64,000 nt of DNA, from the NCBI GenBank assembly GCA_037974665.1, contig CM075770.1, positions 92,872,850-92,936,849 on the forward strand, read 5' to 3'. The translations under genes and the position numbers were made by a program. Origin of the DNA: Ehretia macrophylla. Its lineage: Eukaryota; Streptophyta; Magnoliopsida; Boraginales; Ehretiaceae. Positions 22,502 through 34,885 of this stretch are shown here, piece by piece. The notes under the pieces were generated by a model, which was given only the letters and a program-made list of their open reading frames with translations, did no database searches and was not told the DNA's origin. Numbering within the stretch: the first letter of the stretch is position 1; every line of letters begins with the position of its first letter.

Positions 22502-23719
22502 TGTTGTCCCTTAATTAAACCTAAGATGGGGGGTGAATTAGGTTATATAGGCAATACTACTACTTTTTCAATTAGGCAATATACTAGCAATGATGAATCA
22601 AAAACAATCTTAAACAAATATGCACTTTAGCAATAAAAAGTGTAAGTGAGGCAAAATATCAAACACTTAGTGTGCAGAAATTAATGTTAAGAGAAAGTTG
22701 AGAGATAGAGATTGCAAATCGCGATTTAGCGTGGTTCGGCCCCTGCCTAAGTCCACAACCTAAGCTCCCCGCTTAGGATTTCAATAATCTTCACTATAGT
22801 GACTCTTCAAATGTTGGTGAGTCCACAAACCAACTACAACCATAGTTCAAACTTTTACAATAGAAAATTCCTTCTCAATACAAAGCTTAAAACCCCAACA
22901 CCCTTGACAATGAAGTCCTTCCTTTCAAAGTGTTTAACTCTCTCTTTTGATAAGTGTTTGAGAAAACAATAAAAGCCCTTTTTTAGGGTAGATGAATACA
23001 ATGAGTGCTTCTCTCAATATTGGTCACAAATTCTTGCTCTAGTATTGCACAGTGATGATTCAAAGATGATTATAGTGTCAGAAATCAAGAGTAGTTGCTT
23101 TGAATCAATCATTTGGAAGAGGCCTGTTGAGAGACATTAATAGAGGCTGAGAGGTGTGCATTTAATGCTTTGTAACGTTCATAAACGGCTTTATGTTTAA
23201 AATAGCATTTTGGCACGACCGGTCGACCTTGTTCAACCGGTCGACCGAAAGAGGAGACCTCTTTCAGTGGAGAGGCTCCGGGCGGAAGACCCCTTTGGCA
23301 CCGGTCGACCGGTTCTCCTGGGGTCGTCCGGTTTACTCAGAAGTTGCAATGGCTTGGGTTTTTTGATGTTTCTTTTATAGAGTCTTTTGTAAAATATTTT
23401 TCAAAGATAGATGAATATTTCAAAAATACTTTTTAGGAATCATCATTAAACATATACCATTTGTAAGACCCAAACCCTGATCAAGTCCTAACCAGTACCA
23501 CTTATGACTTCCGTCTCCACCCTTATAGCTCCATCTTTATTCTTCGAATCTTTATCCTTCCTTGAGTTGATGGATGCTCTTCTTTCTTCTTTAGCTCAAT
23601 GAACTTGGATACGGAGTCAATCTTGATTCATCTCACTCATGCACACTTAAACAAACTTATTAAATATAATCATGGTTTGTTATCATCAAAACCAAGATTA
23701 GAAACCCTTTGGGCTAACA
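22502..23719 (-). repeat. SIRE-1 3' LTR
   Basis: It is about 1218 bp and reads on the minus strand from TGTTAGCCCAAAGGG to GGGACAACA. It contains three ACCGGTCGACC-like palindromic motifs at 23217-23313. Confidence 0.85.
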
Positions 23720-23734
23720 ATCTCTCCCTTTTTG
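23720..23734 (-). other. SIRE-1 polypurine tract
   Basis: On the minus strand it reads CAAAAAGGGAGAGAT immediately before the TG of the 3' LTR, and marks the plus-strand priming site for reverse transcription. Confidence 0.85.
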
Positions 23735-24246
23735 ATGATGACAAAACCTTTCTCAAATAGTAATAACAATGTAAGCATAATGAGTTTGAGAAAACATTTA
23801 GTTCACTTTAAGTTTGTTTGAACCTGCAATTTTAAGATATAAGTGTGTACAAGTTCCCCTTTAGTTAACCAATTTAAGATTAGGTTTCCCCCTCAACTTG
23901 TGCATACCTTAACTAAAGTTGATTTCTTGCTCCCCTCAATGTATGAGTATCTTTTAGGCTTAAGTTTCTAAGTTTTATCATGCTACTGCACATATTATAT
24001 TACCATACATATTTTTTCCCCCTTTTTGTCATTAGCAAACAAGGTAATAGAAGAGGAAAGGCAATAATGTAAAGCAAAGTATAGTAAATGAAAACTAAAT
24101 ACCAAGATAATGAAAGCATATATTAGAAGAACATAGAAAGTCGAAAACTTAAACACGAAAAATGCATGAAAAGTTGTGTTTGAAAGGAAAATGCAATATC
24201 TAGGGGATAGGGGAAAAGAAAAACATCTTAGGCATCTCAAGGCATC
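23735..24246 (-). other. SIRE-1 spacer between third ORF and polypurine tract
   Basis: About 510 bp of AT-rich non-coding DNA. The short frame at 23995-24240 has hydrophobic low-complexity content and no family resemblance. Confidence 0.5.
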
Positions 24247-25428
24247 CTAGACCTTCATAAACTTCTCATAGAGCTTCTCAAGCCCGGTCTTCATACCCTT
24301 CATCTCGGTGTTCACTTGAGCAAAGCCAGCTCCAACATCCAAAGATAATTGATCAACTCGCGAAGTCAAATTGTCAAGCTTGGTGTTGATTTCTTCAAGA
24401 ATGACTTGGCAAGATTTTCTTCTTGTAGAAGTACTTGCACCTCTAATTTCAGCTTGTGAAGCCTTAATGTCTACATTTCTTGCTTCGTCACCTCCTTCAT
24501 CACTTTCGCTTGCTGTTTCACCATCATCATCCTCCTCCCCAAGGTCATAATTTTCAATATCTTCAGCGACTTCAGTTTGTCCCTTGAGGAATTGCTGTTG
24601 CTCAATATAGAAGATATCATTATTCACAAGAGCCATAAATTGTCTATCAAGACAATATTTATCTAGAGGATAGGTGACAACATTCAGAGGTTCAAAAGTA
24701 CCAATATGAGCAACATATTTCAGTCGAAAAAGATGACACAAGATCATTCCATAGGGCAGAGACTTCTTCTTGAAAGCCAACATGTGACTAAGCATGATAT
24801 GAGGGAGGTTGACTTTTACCTTCTTGTAGATAAGGTGCATCACATAGCCCGTAAAGAATGGAATAGACCCATCTTTCACACTTTGATGCATGATGACTTG
24901 ATTCATGATATAGAGAAGCAAACATTTTTCAACACAAATGTTATCTCTTTTAGGTATGTATGTCTCTGACTTTTCCGAGCCTTCCTACAAAGTAGCAATT
25001 ATCCCCGTTTGGGCGTTGTCGTGTAGCCCTTTTGGTAAGTTGGCAGATGAGTAGATCGTTAGGCCACTAGTTGGAATGCCAAGTATTCTAGCCACGTCAC
25101 GTTCACTTACGAATATATTTACTCCATTGACTCTACTTTTTACCCCACGTACACCATCTTCTTCTCCTTCCACCACATAGGCATAGAATTCACGAACCTA
25201 TTGATCACAATTGATATCCTCAAGTCCAAAGAGAGGAAGCCACCTTTGACGTCGAAACAATTTATAGAGATGGGAAAAGTTTGAAGGATCAAGAAGTTTA
25301 CCCCATAGTATCTCCTTCTTGGAGTAATCTCCCGGTGCAATGACATGCATAGGATTCCATGGGTCAATTGTATGAGGCCTAAAACCGGTCTTTCTTTTCT
25401 TGGAAGCTTGTCTTGATGAGGATGCCAT
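24247..25428 (-). pseudogene. SIRE-1 third ORF (env-like position, C-terminal coiled coil)
   Basis: It starts MASSSRQASKKRKTG at 25428 and continues with ILWGKLLDPSNFSHLYKLFR. It passes a stop and frame changes near 25198 and 24985, and ends in a clean 224-codon frame (24921-24247). The last part has an acidic segment and then a heptad-like stretch, INTKLDNLTSRVDQLSLDVG, typical of a coiled coil. The matching gene in SIRE-2 (55610-56668) shares the LWGK-LDP and GWLP motifs. The function is unknown. The position after pol is where Sireviruses carry an extra, formerly env-like, ORF. No clear signal peptide or transmembrane segment is visible. Confidence 0.65.
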
Positions 25429-25919
25429 GAGTAGGAAAGAAGGATTTCAAGAAAATGCAAGAAAAAACTTGGTTGGGGAATTTTATCAAACACTTGGTGT
25501 GTGAGAGAAGTTTGAAGAAAATCTAATGAATATTTGAATAGAATGAAGAGGTCTTGAGTGGGTTGTGAAGAATTGTTAGGCTTAACTCCCTTTTTATAGT
25601 AGAATGATGAAGATGAAAGGTTTACAAGTGTTAATAGGGATTTATGGTGCTTAATGGGGAAGATGGAGGGGTGTTTTAGAGAAATAATAAGTGAATGAAG
25701 TGTTAAAAACGTGGTTTAAAAGTGGCTCCCGGGAGGGCAGCGACCGAACGAGGGGAGGCGTCACCGGTCAATCAGGTCCAGCACCCTCTTGTGCCCACAG
25801 CACTTCCACCGAACGAGGGACGGAGCGACCGGTCGATTGGTGAGCTCACCCTCTTCTAGTGGTGCAGCCTCTGCCAGGGATTGCTTTTGACTTAGAAAAC
25901 TCCAAGTTTTGCAATTTTA
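25429..25919 (-). promoter_or_regulatory. SIRE-1 pol to third-ORF spacer with CCGG palindromes
   Basis: At 25738-25850 two blocks repeat GACCGAACGAGG and ACCGGTC(A/G)AT motifs, related to the ACCGGTCGACC motifs of the LTR. This placement matches 56950-57090 in SIRE-2. It may hold the leader of a subgenomic transcript for the third ORF, but that is inference. Confidence 0.45.
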
Positions 25920-27620
25920 TCACATTTTAAGCATACCCAATTCTTTTCTAATCACACAAAATTGATTTTCATCCAATGGTTTGGTAAAAATATCCGCCAA
26001 TTGATCCAAAGACTCAACAACTTCAAGTACAACATCCCCTTTTTGAACATGATCTCTAATGAAATGCTGTCTAATTTTAATATGTTTAGTTCTAGAATGT
26101 TGTATAAGATTCTTAGTGAGATTAATGACACTTGTATTGTCACATCTAATAGGCACATTATCATACACAAGACCATAATCGAACAAATTTTGTTTCATCC
26201 AAAGAATTTGAGTTACGCAATTTCCGGCAGACACATATTTAGCTTCGGCTATAGAGAGAGCTACACTATTTTACTTTTTACTAGACCATGAGATTAGTGA
26301 TTGATCTAGGAATTGACAACATCTATTAGTGCTATTTCTATCTATTTTATCTCTAGCATAATCCACATCCGAATAGCCTACAAGTTCAAATGATATGCCT
26401 TTCGGATACCACAAGCCTAAATCTATAGTCCCCTTAAGATATCTAATGATTCTTTTTACTACATTTAAGTGAGATTCTTTAGGACGAGATTGAAAACGAG
26501 CACATAAGCACACAACAAATACAATATCGGGTCTAGAGGTAGTTAAATAAAGAAGGCTTCCGATCATACCTTATATTGCTTTTCATTTACCTTGTTACTT
26601 TCCTCATCTTTGTCAAGTTTGATTGAGGTTGACATTTGTATACTCATTTATTTTGATGACTCAAGCCCAAACTTCTTGATGAGTTCTCTAGTATACCTGG
26701 CTTGATTGACGAAAGTACCCTCTTGTGTTTGCTTGATTTGGAGTCCGAGAAAGAAATTCAACTCTCCCATCATACTCATTTAAAATTCCTTGTGCATGCA
26801 CTTAGAGAAATACTCACAAAGAAACTCATTAGTAGCACCAAAGATTATATCATCAACATAAATTTGTACAAGTAATATATCTTTGCCTTTTGTCTTGACA
26901 AAGAGAGTGAAATCTAATTTGCCTCTAGTGAACCCTTTTTCAAGCAAATAATTACTAAGCCTATCATACTATGCTCTAGGTGCTTGCTTAAGGTCATACA
27001 ATGTCTTATCTAGTTTATATACATGATTTGGTAAGTTTGAATCTTCAAATCCGGGTGGTTGTTTCACATAAATTTCTTCCTTGAAATAGCCATTTAGAAA
27101 GGCACTTTTTACATCCATTTGATATAATTTAAAGTCTATATAATATGCAAAGGCAAGAAGCATACGAATAGATTCAAGTCTAACTACGGGAGCAAAGGTC
27201 TCATCATAATCTATGCCTACTTCTTGATTATACCCTTGAGCCACTAGTCTAGCTTTATTTCTAGTTATTACCCCGGATTCATCTAGTTTATTCCTAAATA
27301 CCTATTTTGTACCAATTATAGGATAATCCTTAGGTTTTTCAACTAGATGTCATACTTCACTTCTTTCAAATTGGTTTAATTCTTCTTGCATGACAATTAT
27401 TCAATCCTCATGATCTAATACTTCTTTAACATTTTTAGGCTCTACTTTGGAAAGAAAAACAACATGTTCACAATAAGCATTTAGGTTGGAACGAGTTCTT
27501 ACTCCCTTGGAAGAATCACCAAGAATGTGATCATTTGGAGAATCTCTTACAAACTTCCAACACCTTGTAAGAACTACATTTGTTGTAGGTTCTTCTACAT
27601 TTTGTATTGGTTGTTCATTG
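25920..27620 (-). pseudogene. SIRE-1 reverse transcriptase and RNase H
   Basis: On the minus strand the RT core begins near 27330 with AQGYNQEVGIDYDETFAPVV and QMDVKSAFLNGYFKEEIYVK, then YKLDKTLYDLKQAPRA. YVDD is read near 26860. RNase H follows with MIGSLLYLTTSRPDI (26567), GYSDVDYARD and the C-terminal CDNTSVINLTKN (about 26150). Stops interrupt the frame near 26970, 26571 and 26271. RT copies the element RNA and RNase H removes the template. Confidence 0.85.
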
Positions 27621-28362
27621 TCTTATGGATTTGCTAGAATTTCACCATCCTTTGAGGTATGACCCTTTTCAAGATATGTCTTCTTTGGATCACTTGGGGT
27701 TCCCTCATTGCCAATGGTTGTAGGTAGGATTTGAATGTCTACTTCGGGAACTCTTACATCATCATCATTCTTTCTCGGGACAAAATGATTAGTTTTATCA
27801 AAACCTACATACATAGACTCTTCAATAAGCATGTTTCTTTTGTTAAAAACTCTATAAGCGTTGCTTCTAGAAGAATAACCCATAAAAAGTCCTTCATCTG
27901 ATTTAGAATCAAATTTGCCAAGATGTTCTTTTGTATTTAGGATGAAACATTTACAACCAAATACTTTAAAGTGAGATACATTTGGTGTTCTACCTTTTCA
28001 TAATTCATAAGATGTTTTCTTTAGAAAATGTCTAATTAGTACATGGTTTAGCACATAACATGCGGTATTTATAGCTTCACCCCAAAAATATGTTGGCAAG
28101 TTATTTTCTTTCAACATTATTCTTGTCATTTCTTGTAAAGTTCGGTTCTTCCTTTCTACTACCCCATTTTGTTGAGGAGTTCTAGGAGTCGAAAAATTAT
28201 GTTCAATGCCACGTACTTCATAAGAGTCCATAAACTATGCATTTATAAATTCAGTACCTTGGTCACTATGAATACAATTTATATAATAGCCTTTCTCATT
28301 TTGCACCTTATTACAAAGTTTAGCAAATTCATTGAAGGCATCATTTTTATGTGCAAAGGGTC
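27621..28362 (-). pseudogene. SIRE-1 integrase
   Basis: The frame at 28231-27998 holds the conserved TPQQNGVVERKNRTLQEM and FWGEAINTACYVLN. The C-terminal frame at 27883-27623 begins GYSSRSNAYRVFNKRN, the usual end of copia integrase. A stop separates the pre-integrase frame at 28363. The upstream catalytic part (28362-28232) reads HSDQGTEF-like residues in a shifted context. Confidence 0.8.
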
Positions 28363-29028
28363 TCACCCATAGACATACCTAGATCCACCTAGGCTTGCCA
28401 CATCTATTGGACCAAAAAGATCCATATGTAATTTTTGTAAAGATTTTGATGTGGTTACCTTGCTAATTTTTTTGAAAGATGTTTTGTGTTTTTTTCTAAA
28501 TTGGCATGCATCACATAAATGATCTTTTTGAAATCTAGTCGTAGGAAGACCTATGACAAGTTCTTTTCTAGAAAGTTTAGCAAGTAAATTCATGCTAGCA
28601 TGACCAAGTCTCCTATGCCATAACCACGAGTCTTCATTAATGGTAACTAAGCATGTCACATTTTGGCACTTTAATTCATGAAAATTAATCACATACACAT
28701 TATCGCATCTATTGCCAACAAACAACACTTTATCATCTTTGTCATACACCTTGCAAGAAGTAGATAGAAATTCAACTCTAAATCCACTATCATAAAATTG
28801 GCTCACACTTAGCAAATTATGTCTAAGAACTTTAACATACAAGGCATCATGAATGTAAAGAGAGTTTATATCTCCTATGCTACCCTTACCAATGACGTTG
28901 TCTTCTTCATTTCCTCCATAGCTAACTTTACCTTTAAAATCTTTGTCAATTTCATAGAAGAAAAAGATATCACTCGTCATATGCCTTGAGCATCCACTAT
29001 CAATAACCCAAGTATCTTCATACTTCAC
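28363..29028 (-). CDS. SIRE-1 protease and pre-integrase domain (clean 221-codon frame)
   Basis: This starts MKYEDTWVIDSGCSRHMTSD, which holds the aspartic protease active site D-S-G. It continues through KGSIGDINSLYIHDALYVK and the zinc-binding pre-integrase region WLWHRRLGHASMNLLAKLSR to LHMDLFGPIDVASLGG. It is an uninterrupted segment of the pol polyprotein, bounded by stops at both ends. It is therefore a surviving piece of a dead gene and not a separate protein. Confidence 0.85.
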   Translation of the reverse strand: MKYEDTWVIDSGCSRHMTSDIFFFYEIDKDFKGKVSYGGNEEDNVIGKGSIGDINSLYIHDALYVKVLRHNLLSVSQFYDSGFRVEFLSTSCKVYDKDDKVLFVGNRCDNVYVINFHELKCQNVTCLVTINEDSWLWHRRLGHASMNLLAKLSRKELVIGLPTTRFQKDHLCDACQFRKKHKTSFKKISKVTTSKSLQKLHMDLFGPIDVASLGGSRYVYG

Positions 29029-30925
29029 CTTTAGGGCAACCTATCATTCATAGAAACAAATCAAGTTCATTTTGGAACCCAAGGTTCTGTTGGGTCTTTT
29101 AGTGTTAGTACGAAGTCCTAACACTTCTAACAACCCATTTAGGTCTAAGCTATAAAGGAATGTGAGAATATCTTCCAACCATGTTTTTAAATCTACATCG
29201 TAATGCATTGTGACCAATCTTCTCACAATAAGTACATCTCTTAAATGATCCTCTTGATGTTGAGACTACATGCCAAGATGATGATGTTTTGACAAAATGG
29301 TTTTGAAAACTTTTTGGATGTGGCTTATAGCCAATTCCTATTTTGTCAATTTGTACTTTTTGTGATACTTTTAATGATGGATAGACAATTGAGGATTGAA
29401 AGGCTTTCACAAAGGTAGTTTTTGAGAACTTTGGTTTAGAAAATGGCTCATAGTCAATCCCACCTTTGACAAATGGTACTTTTTGGGAGCCAAGGATTTC
29501 ATCCAAGGTTTTGGTTCCCTTTGAAAATCTATCAAGATCATTTTGTAAATCAAGAACTTGTTTTTCAAAATCTTTGACCTTTGCTTCATTTTTTATTTTT
29601 AAATGATGATACTCATAAATCTCTTTGGTAAGAGTATCATTCTCATCTCTAAGCTCTTTAATTTCTTTTTGAAGTTCATCATTTTTTTTTTGAAGATTCT
29701 TTACTTTTGAATGTGCAAGGAGAAAAATATCATGTAGTTTTGAAAATTCATTTGTTAGTTCCTCAAAAGTGCATTCATCATCATTAGAAGAAGAATATTC
29801 ATCACAAGATGAAGAAATTACCTCATCATCTCTAGCCATAAAGCACACAAAGTCGGCCACTTCGGTTTCGTTTCTACTTTCACCATCGGTTGATACATCA
29901 TTTTTAACACAAGCCTTCATTGCCTTTTGCTTCCCTTTGATCAATTTTGGACACTTTGCTTTGATGTGTCTCGGTTTGTCACAATTGAAGCACTTAATCT
30001 CTTCTTTGGTCTTCTCTATCTTCTCTTTGAATCTCCTCTTGACTTTATTGTTAATGGGTTCTCCTTTCTTCATCTTTTTGTATTTCAAGAATTTCTTGAA
30101 ATTCTTTGCAAGGAGTGCAAGCTCATCAAGATCACTATCATCTTTGTCTTCATGACTTGATTGAGATTGAGCAATGAGAGCAAGTGACTTCCTTATCTTT
30201 TTTTCTTCTTCATCTCGTACCTTATCTTGATTCAATACAAGTTCCTCCGTCTCAAGGTTGCAAATGAGCTCATGCACCTTTAACTTGGAGATATCAGTTG
30301 ATTCTCTAATTGATGTCACCTTTGGTTTGTATTCTTTTGGAAGGACCATGAGAATCTTCCGGTTGAGTTCTTCATTTGGATACTTCTTTCCGAGAGCACT
30401 CAAGTTGTTTACAATTTAGGATAATCTTTGATGCATTTCGTTTAGTGATTCTCCGGCCTTCATTCAAAACAATTCATACTCATAGATATGAAGATCAATT
30501 TTTGTATTCTTCACTTGAGACGTCCCTTGATAAGACATGTGTAATATCTCTCAAATCTTATGAGCAGTTTCACATTGATTTACACGACTATACTTAGTTT
30601 CGTTTAGAGCACAATAGAGGATGTTCTTGGCTCTTGAGTTCTTGGTCATCATGATAACATCTTGATCATTGAACTCACTCATTTCCTTAGGTACTTTGAT
30701 GACTTTGACTTTATCACCTTCACTTGAACTTGAAGCATCATCATCTTTGACCTTCACCTCCTTCATTGGAACATAAGGGTCATCTTCTACCAATGACCAT
30801 AAAGCATAGTCAACGACTTATATGTATGTCTCCAGCTTGTTCTTCCAATAATTGATACCTATAAACAATGGAGGCCTATTAGTGGTGTAACTTGCAAAGA
30901 AAGGAGAATTAATATTATTTGTCAT
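29029..30925 (-). pseudogene. SIRE-1 gag with coiled coil and two CCHC knuckles
   Basis: The start ATG is at 30925 (MTNNINSPFFASY, then RPPLFIGINYW). A stop breaks it near 30815. The long clean frame 30403-29150 (417 codons) begins MSALGKKYPNEELNRKILMV. It contains a CCHC knuckle CFNCDKPRHIKAKC, an acidic segment rich in D, E and S, and a heptad coiled coil (KKNDELQKEIKELRDENDTL). A second knuckle-like motif CTYCEKIGHNALRC lies near the C terminus. Large gags with coiled coils are typical of Sireviruses. Confidence 0.85.
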
Positions 30926-30970
30926 TTATCTTTTCTTTGCTAAATGTTAAGCTATATACGAAGTCCTAAC

Positions 30971-30982
30971 TCTGATACCACT
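30971..30982 (-). other. SIRE-1 primer-binding site
   Basis: On the minus strand AGTGGTATCAGA lies immediately after the 5' LTR and matches the 3' end of initiator methionine tRNA. Confidence 0.85.
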
Positions 30983-32217
30983 TATTGTCCCTTAATTAAA
31001 TCTAAGAGAGGGGAGGAGGGGAGAGGGGGAGGGGGTGAATTAGGTTATATAGGCAATATTACTACATTTTCAATTAGACAATATACTAGCAATGATGAAT
31101 CAAAAACAATCTTAAACAAATATGCACTCAATAAAAAGTATAAGTGAGGCAAAATATCAAACACTTAGTATGCAGAAATTAATGCTAAGAGAAAGTTGAG
31201 AGATGGAGATTGCAAATTGCGATTTAGCGTGGTTCGACCCCCATCTAAGTACACGACCTAAGCTCCCTACTTAGGATTTCAACAATCTTCACTATTGTGA
31301 CTCTTCAAATGTTGGTGAGTCTACAAACCAACTACAACCGTAGTTCAAGCTTTTACAATAGAAAATTCCTTCTCAATACAAAGCTTAAAACCCCAACACC
31401 CTTGATAAGGAAGTCCTTCCTTTCAAAGTGTTTAACTCTCTCTTTTGATAAGTGTTTGAGGAAACAATAAAAGCCCTCTTTTAGGGTAGATGATACAATG
31501 AATGTTTCTCTCAATATTGCTTACAAATTTTTGCTCTAGTATAGCACAATAATGATTCAAAGATGAATATAGTGTTAGAAATCAAGAGTAATTGCTTTGA
31601 ATCAATGCTTGTGAAGAGAGTTGTTGAGAGACATTAATAGAGGCTGAGAGTTGTGCATTTAATGCTTTGCAACGTTCACAAACACCTCTATTTTTAAAAC
31701 AATGTTTTGGCCCGACCGGTTGACCCCTGCTCAACCGGTCGACCGGAAGAGGAGACCTCTTCCAATGGAGAGGCTCTGGGTGGAAGAACCCTTTGGCACC
31801 GATCGTCAAGTTCCTCTGGGGTCTTCCGATTTTCTCAAAAGTTGCAAGGGCTTGGGTTTTTTTATGTTTCTTTTATAGAGTCTTTTGTAAATTTTTTTTC
31901 AAAGATAGATGAATATTTCAAAAATACTTTTTAGGAATCATCGTTGAGCATATACAAATTTGCAAGACCCAAACCCCGATCAAGTCCCAATTGGTACCCC
32001 TTATGACTTCCGTCTCCACCCTTATAGCTCCATCTTCAATCTTCGAATCGTTATCCTTCCTTGAGTTGATGGATGATCTTCTTTCTTCTTTAGCTCGATG
32101 AACTTGGATACGGAGTCAATCTTGATCATCACACTCATGCACACTTAAACAAACTCATTAAACATAATCATGGTTTGTTATCATCAAAACCAAGATTAGA
32201 AGCCCTTTGAGCTAATA
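30983..32217 (-). repeat. SIRE-1 5' LTR
   Basis: It is about 1235 bp and matches 22502-23719 throughout, with small indels such as the G-rich stretch at 31010-31035. Its outer terminal CA has changed to TA. ACCGGT(T/C)GACC motifs recur at 31714-31802. Confidence 0.85.
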
Positions 32218-32696
32218 TCACCCGATCAATTGCTGAATATCTTCAGTCCATTCACACATTTTCTTTCGCTCTTATCGCTATAGGCAATCCAATTTTTAAC
32301 TCAAATATGGTTTTAGCCATCCTTAATGGCCTCCCGTCAGAATATCGCTCTTTTGTGACTTCTATTGAGAACATGGATGCCCCTCCTTCATTCAGTCAGC
32401 TTCGGGCCAAGTTGTTGATTTTTGAACAACGTGTGTTATTGAATAGCCAACATTCCTTAAGCCCTCTTGACTCTATTACTACGATGATTCTTACCACTCA
32501 ACCGCAGTCCACTACCCTCTCTAACACTGCTCTACTGGCCACATCTAACAAGAAACCTGGGGGTTCGTCATCTCAACGATCTACACCAATCAATTCTACC
32601 AATGATCGTTCCTCTATAAATAACACCAAGACCAAGTGTCAGATATTTCATAAATTCGGTCATACTGCAACCAAGTATTGCTACAGGTATTCTTAG
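32218..32696 (+). pseudogene. Copia B gag, C-terminal part
   Basis: This resumes the gag interrupted at 22501, with SIAEYLQSIHTFSFALIAIG and LNGLPSEYRSFVTSIENMDA. A degraded zinc knuckle follows (CQIFHKFGHTATKYC), in which the second cysteine is replaced by F. A stop at 32694-32696 lies where the protease frame should continue. Confidence 0.85.
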
Positions 32697-34095
32697 TCTC
32701 AGAACAACTCTTCTAATGTTCAGTTTGCTAGGTACCATAATCTTCACAACACAGTTCCGTCTGGTGAATCGGTTCAGCCTTGGATTCCTGACTCTGGAAC
32801 TTCAGCCCATATGACATCAGATCCCTCTCTTATTCACCAGTTGCAACCATTTAATGACTCAGATCTTGTGGTCATTGGGGATGGTAAGCCTATTTAATTT
32901 CACATACAGGTTCATCTTCTTATTCTACTTCTTCCCGCATGTTTCAATTGTGTAATATTCTGCGTGTACCTAGTTTGAAAAAAAATCTCCTTTCCGTATC
33001 CTAATTTACTAAGGATAACCAAGTCTCACTTGAATTTATCCCTTTTGCTTGTGTTGTCAAGGACTCTACATAGGGATTCTACTCCTCAAGGGCCATGTTG
33101 ATTCTAATATCTACACCCTTCCGCTGCAGTCGTTGCCCTCATCTTCTCACTTTGCCTTGTCTATTTCTCAAACCTCGGCGTCACTTTGGCATCGTTATTT
33201 GGGTTATACTTCGAAGTCTATTCTCTCCTTGTTGCGCTCTCAAGCTAGTGTTCAATTTTCTGATTTCTTTTCAATAAATAGGTTGTGTAATGCATGTATG
33301 ATAGGAAAGTCTCATAAACTTCCCTTTTCTAGGTCTAGTCGTCAAACGAATCAACTACTAGAAATTGTACACTGTAACATTTGAGACCTTACTCCTGTCA
33401 CTTCATTTTTTGGCTTTCAATATTTTGTAATCTTTATTGATGATTTTAGTCACTTTACGTGGATTTATCTATTAATGAATAAAAATGATTCTGTTGATGT
33501 CTTTATTCACTTTAAACAACTATTTGAAAATTTTTGCAATACTCGTATAAATTTTTTTCAATGTGATGGCACCAAAGAGCTTACTCAAGGTCGCTTTAAA
33601 ACACTGCTTACCAATACAGGGATTCAATATAAAATTTCTTGTCCATACACCCCTGTGCAAAATAGCCTTTCTGAAAGAAAAATTCATCATATAATTGAGA
33701 CTGGCGCTACTTTATTGTTTCAGTCGTCACTTCCAAAACCCTTTTGACTCGAAGCCTTTGTCACTGCTGTCTACTTAATTAATCGGCTTCCTAGTCCAGT
33801 TTTGTCAAATGTCTCGCCTTTTGAAAAATTGCACAGTCGTCCACCTAATTATTCTCTTCTTCGAGTCTTTGGGTCTCTATGTTTTTCTCACTTAGGTCTT
33901 ACTCATTGTGACAAGTTGAGCCCCAAGTCTGTTCCGTGTGTATTTGTAGAGTATGCTGACAATTATCGTGGTTATAGGTGTTACGACCCAACCACAAGAA
34001 AAATTGTTCTGTCACGTCATGTCACCTTTGATGAATATTGTTTTCCATATGCTACCACTAGTCGCTTAACACCTAGCACAATGTTTGTGTCTTAG
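32697..34095 (+). pseudogene. Copia B protease and integrase
   Basis: The protease motif DSGTSAHMTSDPSLIHQL is read near 32790. The pre-integrase frame 33049-33384 contains LWHRYLGYTSKSIL and CNACMIGKSHKLPFSR. The integrase catalytic core follows: FIDDFSHFTW (about 33440), CDGTKELTQGRF and SERKIHHIIE (about 33670). The C-terminal part 33802-34095 has CVFVEYADNYRGYRCYDP. Stops at about 32897, 33003, 33383 and 33745 break the polyprotein. Confidence 0.85.
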
Positions 34096-34885
34096 CCTCA
34101 ATCATATAGTCCTTCTACTCAGCTAGCACAGATTTCAACTCTCTTTCCACTACCCAGTCAACCTGTGGTCCCACTAGTTCCTTTATATACAACTCATTCT
34201 CCATCCTCTTTTCCAGCGTGTGCCTCACAACAATACCCTTACATTTCCCAACTTGGACCCCACGACAATGATGCACATCATCTTCTTCTATCACCTCACC
34301 AACCCATGGACCCCACGGTAATAATAGCCTCTCATCTCTCTCTTCTTAATCACTACCTACTACACCTAATGCCACCTATGTGTTGTCCACTTCGTCCCTT
34401 AGTCAACCGCAACATTGCCCAATCAATAGTCATACTTGTCGTCACTTTCACCTTTGGCTCACACAATTTCCTCTGCTTCCCTTGCGTTTTCTTATGCGCA
34501 TTTTGACCACACACATATTCCAGCATCCTTTGCAGACAGTGCACAAAATTTGCTACCACAAATCACTGATCAACTTTCTAAACTTTTTTTTTCCTCGACC
34601 TCCTTTATACAGTCGTCAGTCAATTCTGAATGCAACAACTCTTCTCCTGCGACTGATGTACCCTCTGCCACGAATACTCCTTGTGAACGCACGCACACTT
34701 CAACCATGTCTACTATTCCTGTTCCCTCGGTATCTACACACCATATGGTAACACGTAGTCGTGATAATACACGGTCAGTCAAATCATTTCTAGATTTTGT
34801 TGCTCTCACCTCGTCCTCTTCGTCAGTGTCTGCTGATTTTGAACCCACTACATATACTCAAGCATCTAAAATTTCTTAGTAGTGT
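34096..34885 (+). other. Copia B integrase to RT linker
   Basis: Low-complexity serine, threonine and proline-rich coding remains connect the integrase and reverse transcriptase. The last part (34436-34879) includes HMVTRSRDNTRSVKSFLDFV, the usual lead-in to the RT domain in this copia group. Frames shift several times. Confidence 0.6.

Larger units (their letters stand above)
22502..32217 (-). mobile_element. SIRE-1: complete Sirevirus-like copia element inserted in copia B gag
   Basis: On the minus strand the 5' LTR is 32217-30983, the primer site TGGTATCAGA is at 30980-30971, and the 3' LTR is 23719-22502. The polypurine tract AAAAAGGGAGAGAT lies just before the 3' LTR. The total is 9716 bp. 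The order is gag with long coiled coil, protease, integrase, RT, RNase H, then a third ORF in the env-like position, which is the Sirevirus layout. Host gag codons resume directly after the right boundary. The flanks CCACA and TCACC look like an eroded 5-bp duplication of CCACC. All frames contain stops, so the element is not autonomous now. Confidence 0.88.

Noticed and set aside
30971-30982. tRNA-Met-like sequence, as at 21999 and 40829
   Set aside because: Each is a 10-12 bp primer-binding site next to an LTR, not a tRNA gene. No cloverleaf is present.
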